From NCBI GenBank assembly GCA_030549335.1, contig CM060196.1, forward strand, positions 71,322,139-71,386,138: a stretch of DNA of 64,000 nt, given 5' to 3'. Position numbers and translations under genes: made by a program. Of the stretch, positions 58,405 through 64,000 are shown one piece after another. The notes under the pieces were generated by a model. The model had not been told where the DNA came from, searched no databases, and was given only the letters and a program-made list of their open reading frames with translations. Within the stretch, counting starts at the first letter, position 1, and each line of letters begins with the position of its first letter. This DNA comes from Pontederia crassipes. Taxonomy: Eukaryota > Streptophyta > Magnoliopsida > Commelinales > Pontederiaceae.

Positions 58405-59071
58405 TGTCACGAGGTCATTCTCGGACACTAGACCACGTGCGGCGACTAGGCGGATAGGCACCTAGCCAAGCCTGTTTTGAGTTTGCAGCGGAAGTTTTAT
58501 GGTCGAGATGACTTTGCCAAGAGTCACTCTTATAGGCGTTCAATCACGGACATGACTAGAGTGTTGGACTACTCGTCACGAGACCGTGGCATTAGCGCGT
58601 TGCGGCACTAATGTTGGCGCTTGGGCGCTTAAAGTCCGAAGGGGCGACGAAGGGACCACGGGACGCCACGAAGGGACACCGATGTGGGTTGCCACCCCAC
58701 GCTCAAGGCCATGACACTAGAATTAAAGGAAAGCTTGCTTGTATTAAATATGATGAAACATAACATACAATTGGGCCTTGGAAGGCACTAGTGAACTCCT
58801 CCCAGTGTACCGTAGGTATAGGAGTCTTGTTACATATTGAAGATGCAAAAGACGTACCCTACGGGAACGTCACCTACTTGGCCATTCATAAGGATGGCTT
58901 TACAAGATAAATGCCCTAAGGGCGGATAACTTGGTACTCCGCAATATTACGCAGTGCGGGGTGACTGCATGTGTTCCATGTTTTCGGCGCTGAGCGGCCG
59001 AGGGCTATAAGTTGAGCGGCATTGGTGCCGCGAGGCTTCACGCTTCGTGTCACGGGAGACGCCCCGTGACA
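58405..59071 (-). repeat. 5' LTR of the satellite-embedded element
   Basis: 667 bp, 98.5% identical to the 54734 copy by direct comparison, with the same TGTCACG / CCCCGTGACA ends. One transition (G to A) lies in the terminal repeat itself. Confidence 0.95.
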
Positions 59072-62000
59072 CGCGCACCTTTTACGTGTGTTTTCAACTA
59101 AGAAGGTCAATAGATGCAAAATTTTTTACTCTGTCAAAAGACACTAAATTTTTTATGGTTTCGTGCATGTTGATTCATGGCGAGATGATTGGGATGAAAA
59201 AATGGACTCGGACGAAAATTCTCCCGGAGTGCGAAAATTCGTGCGCGCGCCTTTTACGCGTGTTTACAACCAAGAAGGTGAAAAGATGTGAATTTTTTAC
59301 TCTTTGTCAAAAGACGCAAAATTTCTAATGCTTTTGGACCTGTTGATGAAGGATGAGATGATTGGGACGAAAAAATGGACTCGGGTGAAAATTTTTCGAG
59401 GGGTGCGAAAATTTGTGTGCGCACCTTTTACATGTATTTTCAACCAAGAAGGTCAAAAGATGCGAAATTTTCGACTCTTTCAAAACACACAAAAATTTCG
59501 ACGCTTTCGCGCATGTTGATGCATGGTGGGCTGATTGGAAAGAAAAAATGGACTCGAGCGAAAAATTTTTTGGGGATGCGAAAATTTGCGAGTGCACCTT
59601 TACGCGTGTTTTCAACCAAGAAGGTCAAAAGACACGAAATTTTTTACGCTTTCATGCAGGTTGATGCATGGTGAGATGATTGGGATGAAAAAATGGACTC
59701 GGGCGAAAATTTTTCGAGGGTGCGAAAATTTGTGTGCGCGCCTTTTACGCATGTTTTCAACCAAGAAGGTCCAAAGACACAAAATTTTTTACTCTGTCAA
59801 AACACGCAAAACTTTCGATGCTTTCGTGCATGTTGATGCATGGTGGGATGATTGTGACGAAAAAATGGACTCGGACGAAACTTTTTGGGGAGGCAAAAAT
59901 TCGCGTGCGTCCCTTTTACATGTGTGTTCAACCAAGAAGGTCAAAGGACGCAAAATTTTTTACTCTGGCAAAACTCGCGAAATTTTTTACGCTTTCGTGC
60001 ATGTTGATGCATGATGAGATGATTGGGACGAAAAAATGGACTCAGACAAACATTTTCCGAGGGTGCGAAAATTCGCGTGCGTCTTTTACGTGTGTTTTCT
60101 ACCAAGAAGGTCAAAAGATGCGAAATTTTTTACATGCACAATTTTCGACCCTTTCGTGCATGTTGATGCATGGTGGGCTGATTAGGACGAAAAAATGAAC
60201 CCAAGCAAAAATTTTTCGGGTTTGCGAAAATTTGGGCGCGCGCCTTATCGTGCCTTTTATGCGTGATTTCAACAAAGAAGGTCAAAAGATGCAAAATTTT
60301 TGCTCTGTCATATGACGTGAAATTTTTTACGCTTTCTTGCACGTTGATGCATGGTGAGCTGATTAGGACAAAAAAATGGACTCGGGCAAAAATTTTTCGG
60401 GGGTACAAAAATTTATGTGCACATCATTTACGTGTGTTTTCAATTAAGAAGGTCAAAAGACGTAAAATTTTTTACGCTTTCGTGCATGTTGATGTATGGT
60501 GAGATGATTGGGACGAAAAAATGGACTCGGACGAAAATTTTTCGGGGGTGCGAAAATTTGCGAGCGCGCCTTTTCGTGCCTTTTATGCGTGTTTTCAACC
60601 AAGAATGTCAAAAGACGCGAAATTTTTGACGCTTTCGTGCATGTTGATGCATGGTGAGATGGTTCGGACGGAAAAATGGACTCGGATGAAAATTTTCCAG
60701 TGGTGGAAAAATTCGCGCGCGTGCCTTTTACGTGTGTTTTCAACCAAGAAGGTCAAAATAGTGAAATTTTTTACTCTGTCAAAAGACGCAAAATTATTTA
60801 TGGTTTCGTGCATGTTGATGCATGGTGAGATGATTGGGACGAAAAAATGGACTCGGGCGAAAATTTTTCGAGCGTACGAAAATTCGCGCGCGTGCCTTTT
60901 ACGCGTGTTTTCAACCAAGAAGGTCAAAAAACGCAAAATTTTTTACTCTGTCAAAAGACGCAAAATTTTCAACGCTTTCGTGCATGTTAATGCAGTTGAG
61001 ATGATTGGGACGAAAAAATGGACCCGGGCGAAAATTTTTCGGGCGTGTGAAAATTCGCGTGCGCGACCTTTATGCGTGTTTTCAACCAAGAAGGTCAAAA
61101 GATGCGAAATTTTTTACTCTGTAAAATGACGTGAAACTTTTGACGTTTTCGTGCACGTTGATGCATGGTGAGATGATTGGGACGAAAAAATAGACTCGGA
61201 CGAAAAATTTTCGTGGGTGCAAAGATTCGTCCGCGCGCCTTTTACGCGTGTTTTCAATCAAGAAGGTCAAAAAATGCGAAATTTTTTACTCTGTCAAAAC
61301 ACGCAAAATTTTCGACGCTTTTGTGCATGTTGATGAATGGTGGGATGATTGGGAAGAAAAAATGGACTCAAACGAAAATTTTTTGGGGAGGCCAAAATTC
61401 GCGCGCGCGCCTTTTACGTGTGTTTTCAAAAAAGAAGTCAAAAGACGAAAAATTTTTTACTTTGTCAAATGACGTGAAATTTTTTATGGTTTCATGCAAG
61501 TTGATGCATGGTGAGATGATTGAGACGAAAAAATGGACTCGGACGAAAATTTTCCGGGGGTGCGAAAATATGTGCGCGCGCCTTTTACGCGTGTTTTCAA
61601 CCAAGAAGGTGAAAAGACGCGAAATTTTATACTCTGTCAAAAGACACAAAATTTTTTACACTTTCGGGCCAGTTGATGCAAGGTGAGATGATTGGGACGA
61701 AAAAATGGACTCGGGCGAAAATTTTCCAGGGGTGCGAAAATCCGCGCGCGCGCCTTTTACGTTTTTTTCAACCAAGAAGGTCAAAAGACGCGAAATTTTT
61801 GACTCTGTCAAAACATGCAAATTTTCGATGCTTTTGTGCATGTTGATGCATGGTAGGCTGATTGGGACAAAAAATGGACCCGGACGAAAATTTTTTGGGT
61901 GTGCGGAAATTTGCGCGCGTGCCTTTTTACGCCTTTTACGTGTGTTTTCAACCAAGAAGGTCAAAAGATGCAAAATATTTTACTCTGTCATATGACATGA

Positions 62001-62945
62001 AATTTTTTACGCTTTCGTGCACGTTGATGCATGATGAGATGATTGGGACGAAAATATGGACTCGGGCGAAAATTTTTGGGGGCTGCAAAAATTTGCGAGC
62101 GTGCTTTCACGTGTGTTTTCAACCAAGAAGGTCAAAAGATGCAAAATTTGTTACTCTGTCAAAATACGCGAAACTTTTGATGCTTTCATGCATGTTGATG
62201 TATGGTGAGATGATTGGGATGAAAAAATGGACTCGGGCAAAAATTTTCCGGGGGTGCAAAAATTTGCGAGCGCGCCTTTTCGCGCCTTTTATGTGTGTTT
62301 TCAACCAAGAACATCAAAAGACGTGAAATTTTTTACACTGTCGTGTATGTTGATGCATGGTGAGATGATTGGGACGAAATTTCGAAAAAAATGTACCAAG
62401 GAGAGAATTTTTTTGGTGTGCGAAATTTCGCGCGCGCGTCTTTTACGCTTGTTTTCAACCAAGAACATCAAAAGATGCGAAATTTTTTACTCTATCAAAA
62501 GAGTGAAATTTTTTACGCTTTAGTGTGCGTTGAATCATGATGAGATTATTGGGACGAACAAATGTACTCAGGCGAAAATTTTTTCGAAGGTGCGAAAATT
62601 CGCATGTGCGCCTTTTATGTGTGTTTTCAACCAAGAAGGTCAAAAGATGCGAAATTTTTTACTCTGTGAAAAGACGCGAACTTTTTTATGGTTTCGTGCA
62701 TGTTGATGCATGGTGAGATTATTGGGACGAAAAAATGGACTCGGGTGAAAATTTTTCGGGGTTGCGAAAATTCGTGTGCGTGTCTTTTACGTGTGTTTTC
62801 AACCAAGAAGGTCAAAAGATGCGAAATTTTTCACTCTGTCACTAAATGTAAATTTTTTTACGCTTTCGTGTACGTTAATGCATGGTGAGATGATTGGGAC
62901 GAAAAGATGGACTCAAACAAAAATTTTCCGAGGGTGCGAAAATAA
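59072..62945 (+). repeat. Satellite A, second block (about 22-23 copies)
   Basis: The same monomer resumes directly after the LTR with the second half of the interrupted unit (CGCGCACCTTTTACGTG), in the same orientation. It is enriched for the longer variant carrying an extra TTTCGTGCC-type segment (60240, 60560, 61925, 62270). It ends at GGGTGCGAAAATAAAG, part-way through a monomer. Confidence 0.95.
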
Positions 62946-64000
62946 AGTATCGATAATTTAGAGATTTGAACCTTACTCTAAGACTCTAAGATAATTATTA
63001 TAACCTTACTGTATTATTGATCATAACGGTTCAACTATGATTTGAAATAAAGTTAAATTTCTAAAGATCTACCACCTCTTTCCAAAGGTTATAATTTGTA
63101 TCTATAACTTATAGCTTTGAACCTTACTCTAATACTCTATTTCCCAATAGCTTTATCATTGATCGTTACGGTTCAACTACTATTTCAAATAGAGTTAAAG
63201 TTCTAAAGATCTACCACCTCTTAGGATTCTCAAATGTTATAGTAAGTGTCTATAACTTAGAGCTTTGATCGTTACTCTAAGACTCCAATGCCCAAGAGCT
63301 TCATCATTGATTGTAATGGTTCAACTACGGTTTGAAACTGAATTAAAATTCTAAAGATCTACCACCTCTTAGGATACCCAAAAGTTATAATAAGTATCTA
63401 TAACTTAGTGCTTTAAACCTTAGTCTAAGATTTCAATACGCAAGAAGGTCATTGATTGTAATGGTTCAAGTGTGAACTAAAATAGAGTTAAAATTATAAA
63501 GATCTATCATCCCTTAGGATACTCAAAGGTTATAACTTAAAGCTTTGAACCTCACTCTAATAATCTAATCCCCAAGAGCTTTATGATTGATTGTAACGAT
63601 TCAACTATAGTTTGAAATATAGTTTAGGTTCAAAAGATCTATCACCTCTTAGGATACCCAAAGGTTACAACAAGTATCTATAAATTAGAGCTTCGAATGA
63701 TACTCTCAGAGTCCAATGCCCAAGAGCTTTATCATTGATTGTAACGGTTCAACTACGGTTTGAAATAAAATTAAAGTTCTAAAGATCTATCACCTCTTAG
63801 GATACCCAAAGGTTGCAATAAGTATCCATAAGTTAGTACTTTGAATCTTACTCTAAGATTCTCATACCCAAGAGCTTTATCATTTATTATAACGGTTCAA
63901 CTATGATTTGAAATAGGGTTAAAATTATAAAGATCTATCACCCCTTAGGATATCCAAGGGTTATAACTTAAAGCTTTGGACCTCACTCTAATAATCTAAT
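62946..64000 (+). repeat. Satellite B (~147-bp monomer, at least 7 copies)
   Basis: AAAGATCTAYCAYC occurs at 63063, 63205, 63353, 63498, 63633, 63781 and 63929 (spacing 135-148 bp). Each unit also has CTTAGGATACCCAAAGGTTA, AGTATCTATAACTTAGAGC, TTTGAACCTTACTCTAAGAC, CCCAAGAGCTTTATCATTGA, TTGTAACGGTTCAACTACGG and TTTGAAATAGAGTTAAA. It is AT-rich, unrelated to satellite A, and continues beyond the window. Confidence 0.95.

Larger units (their letters stand above)
54734..59071 (-). mobile_element. Non-autonomous LTR retrotransposon inserted in satellite A
   Basis: Two 667-bp LTRs flank a 3004-bp interior. On the minus strand the PBS (TGGTATCAGAGCC, 58402-58390) is two bases inside the right LTR, and the PPT (GGTGGGGGAGAA, 55412-55401) abuts the left LTR. 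The right LTR is therefore the 5' one. No protease, integrase or reverse transcriptase motif was found in any frame. The interior carries a broken ORF and tandem repeats, so it resembles a LARD-type element that depends on a partner. Four bases, CGCG, are repeated on both sides (54730-54733, 59072-59075). Removing the element restores a satellite monomer across its CG core. Confidence 0.9.

Noticed and set aside
43140..62945. Dozens of 60-200-aa open frames on both strands of the satellite
   Set aside because: They are the same repeat read again and again in several frames and on both strands; no domain, and length follows the monomer. Noted only as a curiosity.
43140..62945. CENP-B box in satellite A
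   Set aside because: TTCG occurs (CTTTCGTGCATG) but the required A and CGGG at the right spacing are absent.

Overview
The window is plant nuclear DNA that is rich in repeats. Two intact intron-containing genes, with GT-AG introns, sit in a sea of nested transposable elements and satellite arrays. The organism is an angiosperm, probably a monocot with a large genome. This is inferred from a CBL1-type calcium sensor starting MGCFHST, Au-like SINEs, and Ty3/gypsy, Ty1/copia and CACTA elements. I cannot name a species.

Layout. 1-5304: 3' half of an Athila-like Ty3/gypsy element (ORF1-like protein, polypurine tract, complete 3' LTR). 5305-6245: the end of a second gypsy LTR, cut by the Athila-like LTR. 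6246 to about 9945: a decayed minus-strand Ty1/copia element, cut in its reverse transcriptase by that gypsy LTR, so three layers of nesting. 9.9-13.3 kb: AT-rich DNA with small inverted-repeat elements. 13.3-24.5 kb is the genic island. A plus-strand GT77-type glycosyltransferase gene (13801-15671, 3 coding exons, 341 aa) converges on a minus-strand CBL1/CBL9-type calcineurin B-like gene (17658-23290, 8 coding exons, 213 aa). A complete SINE with 19-bp target duplications lies between them. A LINE fragment carrying a second, truncated SINE lies in a CBL1 intron.

24.5-36.8 kb: AT-rich intergenic DNA with a GC-rich palindromic element, a long-TIR element, a hAT-like insertion with an 8-bp target duplication, and a 2.2-kb solo gypsy LTR with a 5-bp target duplication. 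36844-42507: a complete-ended CACTA (En/Spm) element with 3-bp duplication CAA. It carries only a broken Transposase_24-type gene plus mini- and subterminal repeats.

43.1-62.9 kb: a large satellite array of roughly 90 monomers of about 170 bp, with a (CG)n core. It is split at 54734-59071 by a young non-autonomous LTR retrotransposon: two 667-bp LTRs with ten differences, all transitions, Met-tRNA-type primer site, no pol. At about 62946 the array switches abruptly to an unrelated AT-rich satellite of about 147 bp, which runs to the window end.

The two genes are not obviously related in function. CBL1 is a membrane-anchored Ca2+ sensor that activates CIPK kinases; the GT77 protein is a Golgi-type glycosyltransferase. 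The most unusual material is the satellite domain: its subrepeats, hints of higher-order structure, GC-core dyads, embedded retroelement and the satellite-satellite junction.
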